DNA of 64,000 bases, from assembly GCF_008275125.1 (NCBI RefSeq), contig NZ_CP043473.1, forward strand, positions 1,550,001-1,614,000, written 5' to 3'. The notes below the pieces were generated by a model. The model ran no database searches, was not told the origin of the DNA, and saw only the letters and a list, made by a program, of their open reading frames with translations. Shown here one piece after another: positions 33,151-43,938 of the stretch. Both the position numbers and the translations under genes were made by a program. The DNA comes from Chromobacterium paludis. Its GTDB lineage: Bacteria > Pseudomonadota > Gammaproteobacteria > Burkholderiales > Chromobacteriaceae. Position 1 is the stretch's first letter. Each line of letters starts with the position of its first letter.

Positions 33151-36100
33151 CTAGAAATCGCGCTGCGGCGCCAGCACGGTGCGATTGCCGTTGCTCTCCA
33201 TCGGACTGACGATGCCGGCCGCCTCCATTTCCTCGATCAAACGCGCCGCGCGGTTATAGCCTATGCGCAGATGGCGCTGCACGCCGGAGATGGACGGTTT
33301 GCGCGTGCGCAACACGATCTCCACCGCCTCGTCGTACAGCGGGTCGCTTTCCGTCGCCGCCTGCGCCTTGGCCGTCGCGTCGGCGGACGCGTCGTCCGCC
33401 TCGCTCTCGCCGGTCAGCAGGCCTTCCACGTAGTCAGGCTCGCCGTATTGCTTCAAATGCTCCACGACGGCGTGCACCTCGTCGTCGGTGACGAAGGCGC
33501 CATGCACCCGTTGCGGATAACCGGTGCCGGGCGGCAGGTAGAGCATATCGCCCTGGCCCAGCAGCGATTCCGCGCCCATCTGGTCCAAAATCGTGCGGCT
33601 GTCTACCTTGCTCGATACCTGGAAGGCGATGCGCGTCGGAATATTGGCCTTGATCAGGCCCGTGATCACGTCCACGGAAGGCCGCTGGGTCGCCAGGATC
33701 AAATGGATGCCGGCCGCGCGGGCCTTCTGCGCCAGGCGCGCGATCAACTCCTCAATCTTCTTGCCGGCCACCATCATCAAGTCGGCGAACTCGTCCACCA
33801 CCACCACGATGAAGGGCAGCTTGTCCAAGGGCTCTGGCGTTTCCGGCGTCAGGCTGAACGGATTGGGTATGCGCCTGCCCTGCGCGGCCGCCTCTCGCAC
33901 CTTCTGGTTGTAACCGGCCAGATTGCGCACGCCCAGCGCGCTCATCAGGCGGTAGCGCTTCTCCATTTCGCCCACGCACCAGTTCAAGGCATTGGCCGCC
34001 AGCTTCATGTCCGTCACCACCGGCGCCAGCAGATGCGGGATGTCGTTGTAGACCGACAGCTCCAGCATCTTGGGGTCGATCATGATGAAACGCACTTCGT
34101 CCGGCGTGGCCTTGTACAGCATGGACAGAATCATGGCGTTGACGCCCACCGATTTGCCGGAGCCGGTGGTGCCGGCCACCAGCAGGTGCGGCGCCTTGGC
34201 CAGGTCCGTCACCACCGGCTGGCCGGTGATGTCCTTGCCCAGGGCCAGTGTCAGCCGCGAGGCGTTTTGCTGGAACACGTCGGCCGAGAAAATCTCCGAC
34301 AGCCGTATCATTTGCCGCTTGGGGTTGGGTAGCTCCAGGCCCATGCAAGTCTTGCCGGGGATGGTCTCCACCACGCGGATGGATGCCAGGCCCAGCGCGC
34401 GCGACAAATCCTTCATCAGGTTCACCACCTGGTTGCCGCGCACGCCCACCGCCGGCTCCACCTCGTAACGGGTGATCACCGGGCCGGCGTAAGCGTCCAC
34501 CACGCTGACCTTGACTTTGAACTCGGCACACTTTTCCTCGATCACGATGCCGCGCTCGATCAACTCATCCTGGCTGCATGCTTCCTGCGCCATGTCGGCC
34601 GGGCTCAGCAGCGCCAAGCCCGGCAGCATGGATTCGTCATAAGCCGGCCGCTCGATAAAGACTTCCTCGCGCTCGGCCTTCGCGGCCACCAAGGCCTCCG
34701 CCCAGGCCGGCAGAGCCGACTGAGCAGGCTCGGTCCGCTCGTCGGCCACCGCGGGCAGTTGGAAGGCGTCGCGCTCAGCCTTCTCGAACTGAGCCGCAGG
34801 CTGCGCTTCTTGAGCCTGCGCCGGCGCTTCGGCGGCGCCACTCTCGTCCAGCAGCACCCACGGCATGGGGTTGGCGGCAAGGCTGGCAGCCGCCGCAGCC
34901 AACGCGGTGGCGCTCTCCTCGCTGCGATCCGGGACCTCGGGCAGAATGGTTTGCTGCTGGATCACCGGCGCGTCATCTTCCCTTTGCAGCACGACATCGC
35001 GCGTCTGCGGCCAGCGCCAGGGCGTGCGCGGCGCGGCATCTGCGGCCGGCTCGGTCGCCTCGTCCATATCCGCCAGCGCCGCATCGGCTTGCATCGCCGC
35101 CGCAGGCCCCTCCGGAATCGGTGCCGCCGCCTCGTCCGCGCCCTCCCCGGATGCGGTTGCCATCGGTTCGGGCGCCGCTGGCGCCTCGGGATGGATGGCC
35201 GTGACCGGATCGGCAAGCGGGGCCGACGCCGCGCGGATGGCGTGTTGTTCGCCGGCCGCCGCGGGCGGCGCTTCCAACCGCGGCGGAGGCGACGGCTCGA
35301 CCGGCAGCGCCGGTTTCGAAACGGGGTGCGCCGTGGACTGGCGCAAAGGCTCCAGCACCACCATGGGCCGCACTGGCTCCACGTTGACTTCGGGTTTGGC
35401 GCGCGGAACCGGCGCCAGCTCGACCGGCGGCAAAGGCTTGGCTGCAGGCTTGGCGCTGCGACGATGCGCATGCAGGCTGGCAACCGCCTCTCTGACTTCA
35501 TCGCTGGCGATGGTGGGCATCGGGTCGCTGGACACGCTGGCGGGCTCCACGCCGCGCGCGCGCTGACGGCGTCGGTAATCCTGCTGCAGATTGCTCTGCA
35601 TTTCGGACAAGCCTATCACCGGCAGATCTTTGCCCTGCTCGCTGCGCGGCGTTGGCTGCAGCTTCTTGCGGTACTCGCGCGACAGCTGCAGCGTCGGCAG
35701 CTCCGCGGGCGGGGTTGCGCGCGGCGCGCCGGAGGGCTTGGGCAGGGTCACGGTTTCTCGCCGCGCCGATGGCGCGTCGACGCGCGGCGGCGCCTGGCTC
35801 GGCTTGGGCAAGGCCGCCTCAGCCGGCTGCGTCGTGACAGCGGGCGCGGCGGCGGGCGGCTTCATGGGCGCCATGGGCGCGGGGGAGACTGTCTCACTCG
35901 CCTCAGGCTGAGTCTCGGGCGGCTTCGCCGCGCCGGCTTCTTCGGCGAAATAATCGGGCTCGTAACGCTCCGCCCTGCCCTCCACGCCCAGCATCCGGTC
36001 CAACTTTCGCGTCAATTGCGGCAACGATACCCGTCCGCTCCAGACCAGCCAGGCGGCCACGCCCGACAACAGCAACAGAATGACTACAAACCACACAGTC

Positions 36101-36153
36101 GAAAACCCCGAATCGCGCTCGCCCGCGGCGGCGGGCACAGCAATATTGTCCAT
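33151..36153 (-). CDS. Second FtsK/SpoIIIE-family DNA translocase, single-TM type
   Basis: A 1000-residue protein from ATG 36153 (a TTG at 36183 is also possible). A single hydrophobic helix near residues 18-36 ([20 protein letters not shown]) replaces the four helices of canonical FtsK. About 500 residues of Pro/Ala/Glu-rich linker follow, then a motor domain closely resembling the other FtsK, with Walker A GTTGSGKS at about 661-668, Walker [16 protein letters not shown], and a C-terminal gamma domain ([20 protein letters not shown]). It can therefore pump DNA directionally. Its role versus the paralogue at 17555-19855 is undetermined; it lies upstream of no other minus-strand gene. Confidence 0.9.
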   Translation of the reverse strand: MDNIAVPAAAGERDSGFSTVWFVVILLLLSGVAAWLVWSGRVSLPQLTRKLDRMLGVEGRAERYEPDYFAEEAGAAKPPETQPEASETVSPAPMAPMKPPAAAPAVTTQPAEAALPKPSQAPPRVDAPSARRETVTLPKPSGAPRATPPAELPTLQLSREYRKKLQPTPRSEQGKDLPVIGLSEMQSNLQQDYRRRQRARGVEPASVSSDPMPTIASDEVREAVASLHAHRRSAKPAAKPLPPVELAPVPRAKPEVNVEPVRPMVVLEPLRQSTAHPVSKPALPVEPSPPPRLEAPPAAAGEQHAIRAASAPLADPVTAIHPEAPAAPEPMATASGEGADEAAAPIPEGPAAAMQADAALADMDEATEPAADAAPRTPWRWPQTRDVVLQREDDAPVIQQQTILPEVPDRSEESATALAAAAASLAANPMPWVLLDESGAAEAPAQAQEAQPAAQFEKAERDAFQLPAVADERTEPAQSALPAWAEALVAAKAEREEVFIERPAYDESMLPGLALLSPADMAQEACSQDELIERGIVIEEKCAEFKVKVSVVDAYAGPVITRYEVEPAVGVRGNQVVNLMKDLSRALGLASIRVVETIPGKTCMGLELPNPKRQMIRLSEIFSADVFQQNASRLTLALGKDITGQPVVTDLAKAPHLLVAGTTGSGKSVGVNAMILSMLYKATPDEVRFIMIDPKMLELSVYNDIPHLLAPVVTDMKLAANALNWCVGEMEKRYRLMSALGVRNLAGYNQKVREAAAQGRRIPNPFSLTPETPEPLDKLPFIVVVVDEFADLMMVAGKKIEELIARLAQKARAAGIHLILATQRPSVDVITGLIKANIPTRIAFQVSSKVDSRTILDQMGAESLLGQGDMLYLPPGTGYPQRVHGAFVTDDEVHAVVEHLKQYGEPDYVEGLLTGESEADDASADATAKAQAATESDPLYDEAVEIVLRTRKPSISGVQRHLRIGYNRAARLIEEMEAAGIVSPMESNGNRTVLAPQRDF

Positions 36154-36252
36154 GGCGGCAAGATGGCGGCGACCGCCTCCCAAGCGCCAATCACTTTATA
36201 TCCGAATTGTAACGATTTTAGCGCTGCCGCGGCAGTCGAGAACGCTTCGCAA

Positions 36253-36753
36253 TCAGCGCCAAATCCAATATTGCACCGCCAGAGCGAACCAGGCGGCGAT
36301 CACATCGTCCACCATCACGCCGAAACCGCCGCCCACGCGCGCGTCGAACCAGCGTATCGGCCACGGCTTGACGATGTCGAACAGGCGAAACAGGGCAAAA
36401 GCCACCAACCAACCCAGCCAGCTGGCCGGCGCGAAGGCCAGCACCAGCAGCATGCCCACCACCTCGTCCCACACGATGCCGCCGTAGTCGTGCACGCCCA
36501 GCGCCTTGCCGGTGACGTCGCAAACGTAAACGCCGATCAGAAACAGCGGCAGGCACAAGGCCGTCAACGTCCATCCGGTGACGCCCAACGCATGCAGCGG
36601 GAAAAACAGCGGAAAAGCCACCAAGGTGCCCCAGGTGCCGGGCGCCTTGCGCATCAGGCCGCTGCCGAAGCCGAAGGCCAGCAGATGAGCCGGGTTGCGC
36701 AACAAAAAACGCCAGTCTGGCTGGAGTTTCAGAGTTTCAGCCGAAGTGGTCAT
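36253..36753 (-). CDS. pgpA: Phosphatidylglycerophosphatase A
   Basis: A 166-residue inner-membrane enzyme that dephosphorylates phosphatidylglycerophosphate to phosphatidylglycerol. The family signature is clear: LAFGFGSGLMRKAPGTWGTL, VTGKALGVHDYGGIVWDEVV (acidic catalytic DYGGIVWDE) and LFRLFDIVKPWPIRWFDARV, then GGFGVMVDDVIAAWFA. Hydrophobic helices occur at about residues 45-75, 95-120 and 145-165. It overlaps the end of thiL by 17 bases, so the two are co-transcribed. Confidence 0.95.
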   Translation of the reverse strand: MTTSAETLKLQPDWRFLLRNPAHLLAFGFGSGLMRKAPGTWGTLVAFPLFFPLHALGVTGWTLTALCLPLFLIGVYVCDVTGKALGVHDYGGIVWDEVVGMLLVLAFAPASWLGWLVAFALFRLFDIVKPWPIRWFDARVGGGFGVMVDDVIAAWFALAVQYWIWR

Positions 36754-37687
36754 AACCTTCCTTGTCCAGTTTCACTTGTCCCCCGGCCGCGTCCAGCAGG
36801 CGCGCGCCCCGCCCCGCCAGCACGCGGCCGATGCGGGCCACGCGGCAGCCGCAGTCCGCCGCGGCGGCCTCTATGGCAGAGCGTTGCGCGGGGGGCGCGG
36901 TGAACACCAGTTCATAATCGTCGCCGCCGGCGGCCAGGCAGGACAGGAATTCCGCCCGCCTCGCCTCCAGCGCCGGATGCGAGGGCAGCGCGTCCGCCCA
37001 GACTTCCGCCGCCACGGCGGACTCGTCCAGAATATGCCCCAGGTCCGCCAGCAGGCCGTCCGACACGTCGGCTGCCGCATGCGCCAGCGGCAGCAGCGCC
37101 GCGCCCAGCGCCAGACGCGGCTCGGGGTATTCGAGTTTGTGTTGGGCGGCGGCCAACAGTTCCGCGTCGTTTACATTCAGCCAGCCCAGACGCTGGCGCA
37201 CCGCCAGCGCGCCCAGGCCCAGCTCGCCGGACACCCAGACGTCGTCTCCAATCTGCGCGGCGGCGCGGCGCAAGGCCCGGCCGGCCGGCGCCTCGCCCAG
37301 AATCGTGACCGACAGCGTCAGCGGACCGCAAGTGGTGTCGCCGCCGATCAGCTCCACGCCGTGCGCGTCAGCCAAGGCGAAAAAGCCCGCGGCGAACTCG
37401 GCCGCCCAAGCCTCGTCCGCCCTGGGCAGGGCGAGAGACAGCAAGGCCCAGCGCGGGCGCGCGCCCATCGCCGCCAGATCCGACAGATTGACCGCCAGGG
37501 TCTTATGGCCCAGCGCGCGCGGCGCGACATCGGCGAAGAAATGCCGCCCCTCCACCAGCATGTCCACCGACATGTGCAGATCATGACCTGGCGCAGGCCG
37601 CACGATGGCCGCGTCGTCGCCCACGCCCAGCACGGCGGACGGCGACGGGCGCTTGAAATATCGGCCTATCAATTCAAACTCGTTCAT
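36737..37687 (-). CDS. thiL: Thiamine-monophosphate kinase
   Basis: A 316-residue enzyme phosphorylating thiamine monophosphate to the active diphosphate cofactor. The PurM-like fold is shown by MNEFELIGRYF, VLGVGDDAAIVRPAPGHDLH, MSVDMLVEGRHFFADVAPRA, LGHKTLAVNLSDLAAMGARP and AADVSDGLLADLGHI, with the ATP-site Asp in GGDDYELVF. It starts about 13 bases after an intrinsic terminator that closes the rib-nusB transcript, so it needs read-through or a promoter within the nusB-thiL gap. It overlaps pgpA. Confidence 0.95.
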   Translation of the reverse strand: MNEFELIGRYFKRPSPSAVLGVGDDAAIVRPAPGHDLHMSVDMLVEGRHFFADVAPRALGHKTLAVNLSDLAAMGARPRWALLSLALPRADEAWAAEFAAGFFALADAHGVELIGGDTTCGPLTLSVTILGEAPAGRALRRAAAQIGDDVWVSGELGLGALAVRQRLGWLNVNDAELLAAAQHKLEYPEPRLALGAALLPLAHAAADVSDGLLADLGHILDESAVAAEVWADALPSHPALEARRAEFLSCLAAGGDDYELVFTAPPAQRSAIEAAAADCGCRVARIGRVLAGRGARLLDAAGGQVKLDKEGYDHFG

Positions 37688-37699
37688 GGCCCCTCACGC

Positions 37700-37723
37700 A
37701 AAAACACCCGCCGGGGCGGGTGT
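37700..37723 (-). terminator. Intrinsic terminator between nusB and thiL
   Basis: On the minus strand ACACCCGCC and GGCGGGTGT close a strong stem followed by five T's, immediately before the thiL ribosome binding site (GAGGGG) and ATG 37687. There is no room for a promoter downstream of it, so its efficiency would set thiL-pgpA expression. Confidence 0.85.
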
Positions 37724-37756
37724 CGTCGATGGCGGCACGCCGCGCGGCGCGGTCGC

Positions 37757-38206
37757 TCAGTCCTGTTTGCGGCGCTGTTTCTGCGCCAGCACTTCGTCGC
37801 CGCGCACGTCGGCGGCCAGCTTGTCCAGCACGCCGTTGACGAATTTATGGCCGTCGGTGCCGCCGAAAGTCTTGGTGATTTCGATGGCTTCGTTGATGAT
37901 CACCGGGTACGGCGTTTCCGGGCTCTGCGTCAGTTCCAGCGCGGCCATCAGCAGCACGGCGCGTTCCACCGGGCTCACTTCGTCCTCGGCGCGCTCGTAG
38001 TAGCGGCTGACCTGGGCGGACAGTTGCTCCACGTCCTTCAGCACGCCATACAGGATGCCGCGGAACAGGGCCTCGTCGGCCTTGGCGAAGTATTCGTTCT
38101 CGCGCAGGTGTTTTTCGATCAGCGAAGCCGGGCGATCCGGGTTCAGTTCCCATTCGTAGATGCCTTGCACGGCGAATTCACGGGCGCGGCGGCGAGCGGT
38201 TTTCAT
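37757..38206 (-). CDS. nusB: Transcription antitermination factor NusB
   Basis: A 149-residue RNA-binding factor of the ribosomal antitermination complex. It starts TARRRAREFAVQGIYEWELN and carries the conserved ERAVLLMAALELTQSPETPY and VIINEAIEITKTFGGTDGHK, then FVNGVLDKLA. It follows ribH, the near-universal order ribH-nusB, with about 70 bases between. An intrinsic terminator lies beyond its stop codon. Confidence 0.96.
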   Translation of the reverse strand: MKTARRRAREFAVQGIYEWELNPDRPASLIEKHLRENEYFAKADEALFRGILYGVLKDVEQLSAQVSRYYERAEDEVSPVERAVLLMAALELTQSPETPYPVIINEAIEITKTFGGTDGHKFVNGVLDKLAADVRGDEVLAQKQRRKQD

Positions 38207-38275
38207 GGTGGCGATTCCTTGGAAAGAACAAGGGAAGCGCGCAGGCGCCTCCCTATGATGGCTGGCGGCGGAAAA

Positions 38276-38743
38276 TCAGCCGCGCAGCGCTTTGTGCAGA
38301 TTAGCCATCTCCACCGCGACGCGGGCGGCGTCGGCGCCCTTTTCCTGCATGCGGACTTCCGCCTGCTCGTCGTTCTCGGTGGTCAGGATGGCGTTGGCGA
38401 CCGGAATGTCGAAGTCCAGGCCGACGCGGGTGACGCCGGCGCCGGATTCGTTCGATACCAGTTCGAAATGATAGGTTTCGCCGCGGATCACCGCACCCAG
38501 CGCCACCAGCGCGTCGAAACGGCCGGTTTTAGCCATGGTCTGCAGCACCAGCGGGGCTTCCAGCGCGCCCGGCACGGTGGCCAGGGTCACGTCGCCGGCT
38601 TGCACGCCCAGCGCGGCCAGCTCGGCCAGGCAGGCGTCGCGCAGGCCGTGGCAGACCGGGGTGTTGAAACGCGCCATCACGATGCCGATTTTCAGGCCCT
38701 TGCCGGACAGATTGGGTTCGATACGCTGGATAGCTTCAAGCAT
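38276..38743 (-). CDS. ribH: 6,7-dimethyl-8-ribityllumazine synthase
   Basis: A 155-residue enzyme condensing 3,4-dihydroxy-2-butanone 4-phosphate with the pyrimidine diamine, the next-to-last step in riboflavin synthesis. Landmarks: [60 protein letters not shown] (catalytic His) and [13 protein letters not shown]. It is downstream of ribBA and upstream of nusB in the same direction. Confidence 0.96.
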   Translation of the reverse strand: MLEAIQRIEPNLSGKGLKIGIVMARFNTPVCHGLRDACLAELAALGVQAGDVTLATVPGALEAPLVLQTMAKTGRFDALVALGAVIRGETYHFELVSNESGAGVTRVGLDFDIPVANAILTTENDEQAEVRMQEKGADAARVAVEMANLHKALRG

Positions 38744-38804
38744 GGGGTAGTCCTCGCGGCGAAAACACTAAGGAAAGCCGGCAATTGTAGCGCAAGCGCG
38801 GCGA

Positions 38805-39929
38805 TTAAGCCACGCCCGGACCGCCTTCGCCATCGACATGGAAATGATGCGGCTGGCAGAAGCCCGTCACTTCCAGCTCGAACCCGGTCATGGACGGCAG
38901 GCTGAGCGGACTGGACATCAGCTTCATTTTGCCCACGCCCAAGGCCTTCAGCATCTGCGCGCCGATGCCGAAGGTCTTGCTGTCCCACTTCTGCCGAGGC
39001 GCCTCTTGGCCCAGGGCGCGCTGCGCCAGATCCGCGCCGGTTTCGTCGCGGTACAGCAGCACCACCACGCCGCAGCCCTCTTCCTCTATGGTTTCCAGCG
39101 CATTGGGCAGGGTCCACGAGTGATGGCTGCACAAAGGCGCCAGCATGTCGATGACGGACAGCGGCTCATGCACCCGCACCAGGGTGTCGCGGTCGGCGCG
39201 GATTTTGCCCTTGCTCAGCGCCAGGTGAGTGGCGGAGGTGGTGATGTCGCGGAAGACGTGCAGATCGAAGCTGCCGAACGGCGTATCGACCTCGCGCTCG
39301 CCCACCTTCTCCACCAAGGATTCGGTGCGGCTGCGGTACTGGATCAGATCGGCGATGGTGCCTATCTTCAGGCCATGCGCCTCGGCGAACTGCAGCAGCT
39401 CCGGCAGGCGCGCCATGGTGCCGTCGTCGTTCATGATCTCGCAGATCACGCCAGCCGGCTCCACGCCGGCCAGCATGGCCAGGTCGCAGCCGGCCTCGGT
39501 ATGGCCGGCGCGCACCAGCACGCCGCCGTTCTGCGCCTTCAGCGGGAAAACGTGGCCCGGCTGCACCAAGTCGCTGGCCTTGGCCAGGCGGGCGACGGCG
39601 GTCTTGATGGTCAGCGCGCGGTCGGCCGCGGAAATGCCGGTGGTCACGCCCTCCGCCGCCTCGATGGACACGGTGAAGTTGGTGCCGAAGCTGGTGCCGT
39701 TATTGGTCGCCATCATCGGCAGGTTCAACAGCTTGCAGCGCGCTTCGCTCAGGGTCAGGCAAATCAGGCCGCGGCCGTGCTTGGCCATGAAGTTGATCGC
39801 TTCCGGCGTGACGAACTCCGCCGCCATCACCAGGTCGCCTTCGTTCTCGCGGTCTTCCGCGTCCATCAGCACCACCATCTTGCCGGCCTGAATGTCGGCG
39901 ATGATGTCTTGAATCGGGGATATGGCCAT
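38805..39929 (-). CDS. ribBA: 3,4-dihydroxy-2-butanone-4-phosphate synthase with degenerate GTP cyclohydrolase II domain
   Basis: A 374-residue two-domain protein from ATG 39929 with AAGGAAG upstream. The RibB domain (about 1-200) is complete: [54 protein letters not shown] and [15 protein letters not shown]. The RibA-like second domain has [20 protein letters not shown] where active enzymes have a C-x2-GD-x-FGS-x-RCDC zinc site, so the zinc-binding cysteines are missing and cyclohydrolase activity is unlikely. A separate ribA should exist elsewhere. It follows the Dph6-like gene in the rib operon. Confidence 0.92.
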   Translation of the reverse strand: MAISPIQDIIADIQAGKMVVLMDAEDRENEGDLVMAAEFVTPEAINFMAKHGRGLICLTLSEARCKLLNLPMMATNNGTSFGTNFTVSIEAAEGVTTGISAADRALTIKTAVARLAKASDLVQPGHVFPLKAQNGGVLVRAGHTEAGCDLAMLAGVEPAGVICEIMNDDGTMARLPELLQFAEAHGLKIGTIADLIQYRSRTESLVEKVGEREVDTPFGSFDLHVFRDITTSATHLALSKGKIRADRDTLVRVHEPLSVIDMLAPLCSHHSWTLPNALETIEEEGCGVVVLLYRDETGADLAQRALGQEAPRQKWDSKTFGIGAQMLKALGVGKMKLMSSPLSLPSMTGFELEVTGFCQPHHFHVDGEGGPGVA

Positions 39930-39957
39930 TGCTTCTTCCTTTGTCGCTTCGCCCGTT

Positions 39958-40620
39958 CTACGCGGGCAACAGATCCAGCGCCCGGTATTCGCCGAGCTTC
40001 GCCACGTCACCATCGCGCAGCGACAGCGGCTTATTGAACAAGGGACCGTCCACCACCAGGGTGTGGAACTCGCCCGCCTCGCCGCAGGGATCGACCCCCT
40101 CGGCCAGCATCTCGTCTATCAGCGCCGCGTCGAACACGCGGCCCAGCCATTTTTCATCTATCAGCTTGGTGTTGACCATCACGATGCGGGCGACGAAACC
40201 CGCCGCGACGAATTCCCGCGCCAGCTCCGCCCTGGCCTCTTGCCACAAGGGCAGAATCGCCTGCAAACCGGCCTCGGCGCACACCTGCTCTTCCCATTCG
40301 CGGTGCGCGTCCAGATCAATGTCGCCAAACACCGCCGCCTGACAACCATCCGCCGCGGCCGCGCGCAATTGCGCCACGAAAACTTCGCGGTAGCCGCTCC
40401 AGCTGGCGCGGCCTAATCTTTGCGGCAAGCCCAAGGCCTCGGCCTGCAAGGCCAAGACTTCCGGCCGCACGCCATGCGAGCGCGAACGCTCGCCGCCCTC
40501 GTCCAGCATGGTCAGCAGCGCTACAGGCTTGACCCCGGCGCGCACCGCGCGCCACAGCGCGAGGCAGCTGTCTTTGCCGCCGCTCCACGAAGCCAGCGCG
40601 GGCACGCCGGCCAAGCTCAT
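39958..40620 (-). CDS. Dph6-like ATP pyrophosphatase (adenine nucleotide alpha-hydrolase family)
   Basis: A 220-residue PP-loop protein: ALASWSGGKDSCLALWRAVR (SGGKDS ATP loop), VALLTMLDEGGERSRSHGVR, AAVFGDIDLDAHREWEEQVC and HTLVVDGPLFNKPL. It belongs with diphthine-ammonia ligase Dph6, which in eukaryotes and archaea amidates diphthine on EF2. Bacteria lack diphthamide, so the substrate here must differ. It lies between ribE (four-base overlap, ATGA) and ribBA, so it is expressed with riboflavin synthesis, though a direct role there is not established. Confidence 0.85.
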   Translation of the reverse strand: MSLAGVPALASWSGGKDSCLALWRAVRAGVKPVALLTMLDEGGERSRSHGVRPEVLALQAEALGLPQRLGRASWSGYREVFVAQLRAAAADGCQAAVFGDIDLDAHREWEEQVCAEAGLQAILPLWQEARAELAREFVAAGFVARIVMVNTKLIDEKWLGRVFDAALIDEMLAEGVDPCGEAGEFHTLVVDGPLFNKPLSLRDGDVAKLGEYRALDLLPA

Positions 40621-41234
40621 GCGGCCGTCCCGCGCTGCGCCAGCACGCGTTCCACGGTATCCACGATGGCCTGGGTCTGCGGATCGATCTCGATATTGAT
40701 CGCATCGCCCGGCTGGCGGCCGGCGATATTGGTGCGCGCCAGCGTTTCCGGAATCAGGTGCACGCAGAAGCGTCGGCCATCCACCGTACCTACCGTCAGA
40801 CTGATGCCGTCGATGCCGATATAGCCCTTGGCGAACACGTATTTTTCCAGCCCGGCCGGCAGCTCGAACCAGATGGTGCGATTATTGGGCGATTCAATCA
40901 CTTCAAGCACCGTCGCCAGCCCCATCACATGGCCGGACATGGCATGGCCGCCGATGTCGTCGCCGAACTTGGCCGCGCGCTCTACGTTTACGCCGTCGCC
41001 GGCCTTCAGCGCGCCCAGATTGGTGACGCGCAGCGTTTCTTGCATCAGGTCGAAGTGGGCCAGATCGCCATCCACGCGGGTAACGGTCAGGCAGCAGCCG
41101 TTATGGGCCACGGAGGCGCCCAATTGCAGCCCCGGCAGCATGGCTTGCGGCAGACGGACGATGTGGGTGCGGAAATCCTGCTTTTCTTCGATGGCGACCA
41201 CTTCGGCCACGCCCTGGACGATACCGGTAAACAC
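40617..41234 (-). CDS. ribE: Riboflavin synthase alpha subunit
   Basis: A 205-residue enzyme forming riboflavin from two molecules of lumazine. It has two lumazine-binding repeats: MFTGIVQGVAEVVAIE with GASVAHNGCCLTVTRVDGDL, and GGHAMSGHVMGLATVLEVIE with KGYIGIDGISLTVGTVDGRR. GTG 41234 follows GGGAG at suitable spacing. It opens the operon ribE, Dph6-like, ribBA, ribH, nusB. No FMN riboswitch could be recognised in the 170 bases before it, so regulation is unknown. Confidence 0.94.
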   Translation of the reverse strand: MFTGIVQGVAEVVAIEEKQDFRTHIVRLPQAMLPGLQLGASVAHNGCCLTVTRVDGDLAHFDLMQETLRVTNLGALKAGDGVNVERAAKFGDDIGGHAMSGHVMGLATVLEVIESPNNRTIWFELPAGLEKYVFAKGYIGIDGISLTVGTVDGRRFCVHLIPETLARTNIAGRQPGDAINIEIDPQTQAIVDTVERVLAQRGTAA

Positions 41235-41404
41235 GCAGACACTCCCTCAATGCGACTGAATCCTGTCATTGTACCCCGCGGCCGCCCAGGCCGTCGCCAT
41301 ATTCGCTATCGCCAGGCTGACCGAAAAAGGCTTCAGAACAGGATTTCCGCGGCGCGGCAAGTCCGGTAAAATGGTCGGCTTTATCGAATTTCAAGCCTTC
41401 GCCC

Positions 41405-43015
<1,611 letters not shown>

Positions 43016-43022
43016 TAGGACT

Positions 43023-43871
43023 ATGCGCACCTTCCTCGATCTGATCGCCTACCTGCGGGAAAACTACTCGCACGAAATCGTCCGCTCGCTATTGCTGATC
43101 CTGACGCTGCTGATCACCCGCGTCGTGGTCGACCGCTTGCTGGCGGCGAGCAGCGGCGTGCCGATCGAGGAGCGCCGCCGCTGGTCCATCAATACCCGCA
43201 ACGGCCTGTTCCTGGCCGGCCTGGCCGGCATCGGCTTCATCTGGGCCAACGAGCTGCAGACCCTGGCCGTCTCCATGTTGGCCTTCGCCGCCGCGCTGAT
43301 CCTGGCCACCAAGGAGCTGATCATGTGCCTGTCCGGCGGCGTGGTGCGACAAATGTCAGACAGCTACAGCCTGGGCGACCACATCGAGATCGGCGCGGTG
43401 CGCGGCCGCGTGGTGGACATCGGCCTCTTGTCCACCACCGTGATGGAAATCGGCCCCAATCACAGCTCCCACCAGATGACCGGACGCGCGCTGACCTTCC
43501 CGAACAGCCTGCTGCTGTCGACGCCGGTGATACGGGAAAACTATATGGGCGAATACGTGATGCACATCATCACCGTGCCGCTCGCCTACACCGTGCCGCC
43601 AGCACTGGCCGAGCGCATGCTGATGGAGGCGGCGGAAAGCAATTGCCTGCCTCATATCGAGTCCGCCCGGCTACACATGGAAGACATGGCCAAACGCTAT
43701 CTGGTGGACATTCCATCGGTGGAGCCGCGCATCTCCCTCCAGCCGATCGATGAAAAAAGCTATCGTTTGATCTTGCGCATCGCCATCCCGGCGCGAGACA
43801 GGCAACGTGCGGAACAGGCCATCCTGCATCAATTCATGGCCAGCTGCTATCCTGCGGCTGCCGAGCAATGA
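43023..43871 (+). CDS. MscS-family mechanosensitive channel (short form)
   Basis: A 282-residue inner-membrane protein. Hydrophobic helices at about residues 20-35, 55-75 and 80-105 (LAVSMLAFAAALILATKELI) are followed by the beta domain YSLGDHIEIGAVRGRVVDIG and ALTFPNSLLLSTPV. The pattern fits small-conductance channels, though the pore helix is less regular than in E. coli MscS. The ATG is eight bases after the prfC stop codon, suggesting one transcript. No extra ligand domain is present. Confidence 0.85.
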   Translation: MRTFLDLIAYLRENYSHEIVRSLLLILTLLITRVVVDRLLAASSGVPIEERRRWSINTRNGLFLAGLAGIGFIWANELQTLAVSMLAFAAALILATKELIMCLSGGVVRQMSDSYSLGDHIEIGAVRGRVVDIGLLSTTVMEIGPNHSSHQMTGRALTFPNSLLLSTPVIRENYMGEYVMHIITVPLAYTVPPALAERMLMEAAESNCLPHIESARLHMEDMAKRYLVDIPSVEPRISLQPIDEKSYRLILRIAIPARDRQRAEQAILHQFMASCYPAAAEQ

Positions 43872-43938
43872 AATAGAGCAACAGCTCCAAACATCGTATA
43901 CAATTGCGCTACGCCAAGCCATCACCAGCCAGTGGATC

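Noticed and set aside
33139..34332. Long open frames opposite ftsK2, ftsK, typA and other genes (for example 33139-34332, 60892-62679)
   Set aside because: They are antisense shadows created by GC-rich codon use; their products are low-complexity His/Gln/Arg-rich with no motifs or ribosome sites.
41235..41404. FMN riboswitch in front of the riboflavin operon
   Set aside because: The 170 bases before ribE lack the conserved RFN-element pieces and there is no room for its five-stem structure plus a promoter.
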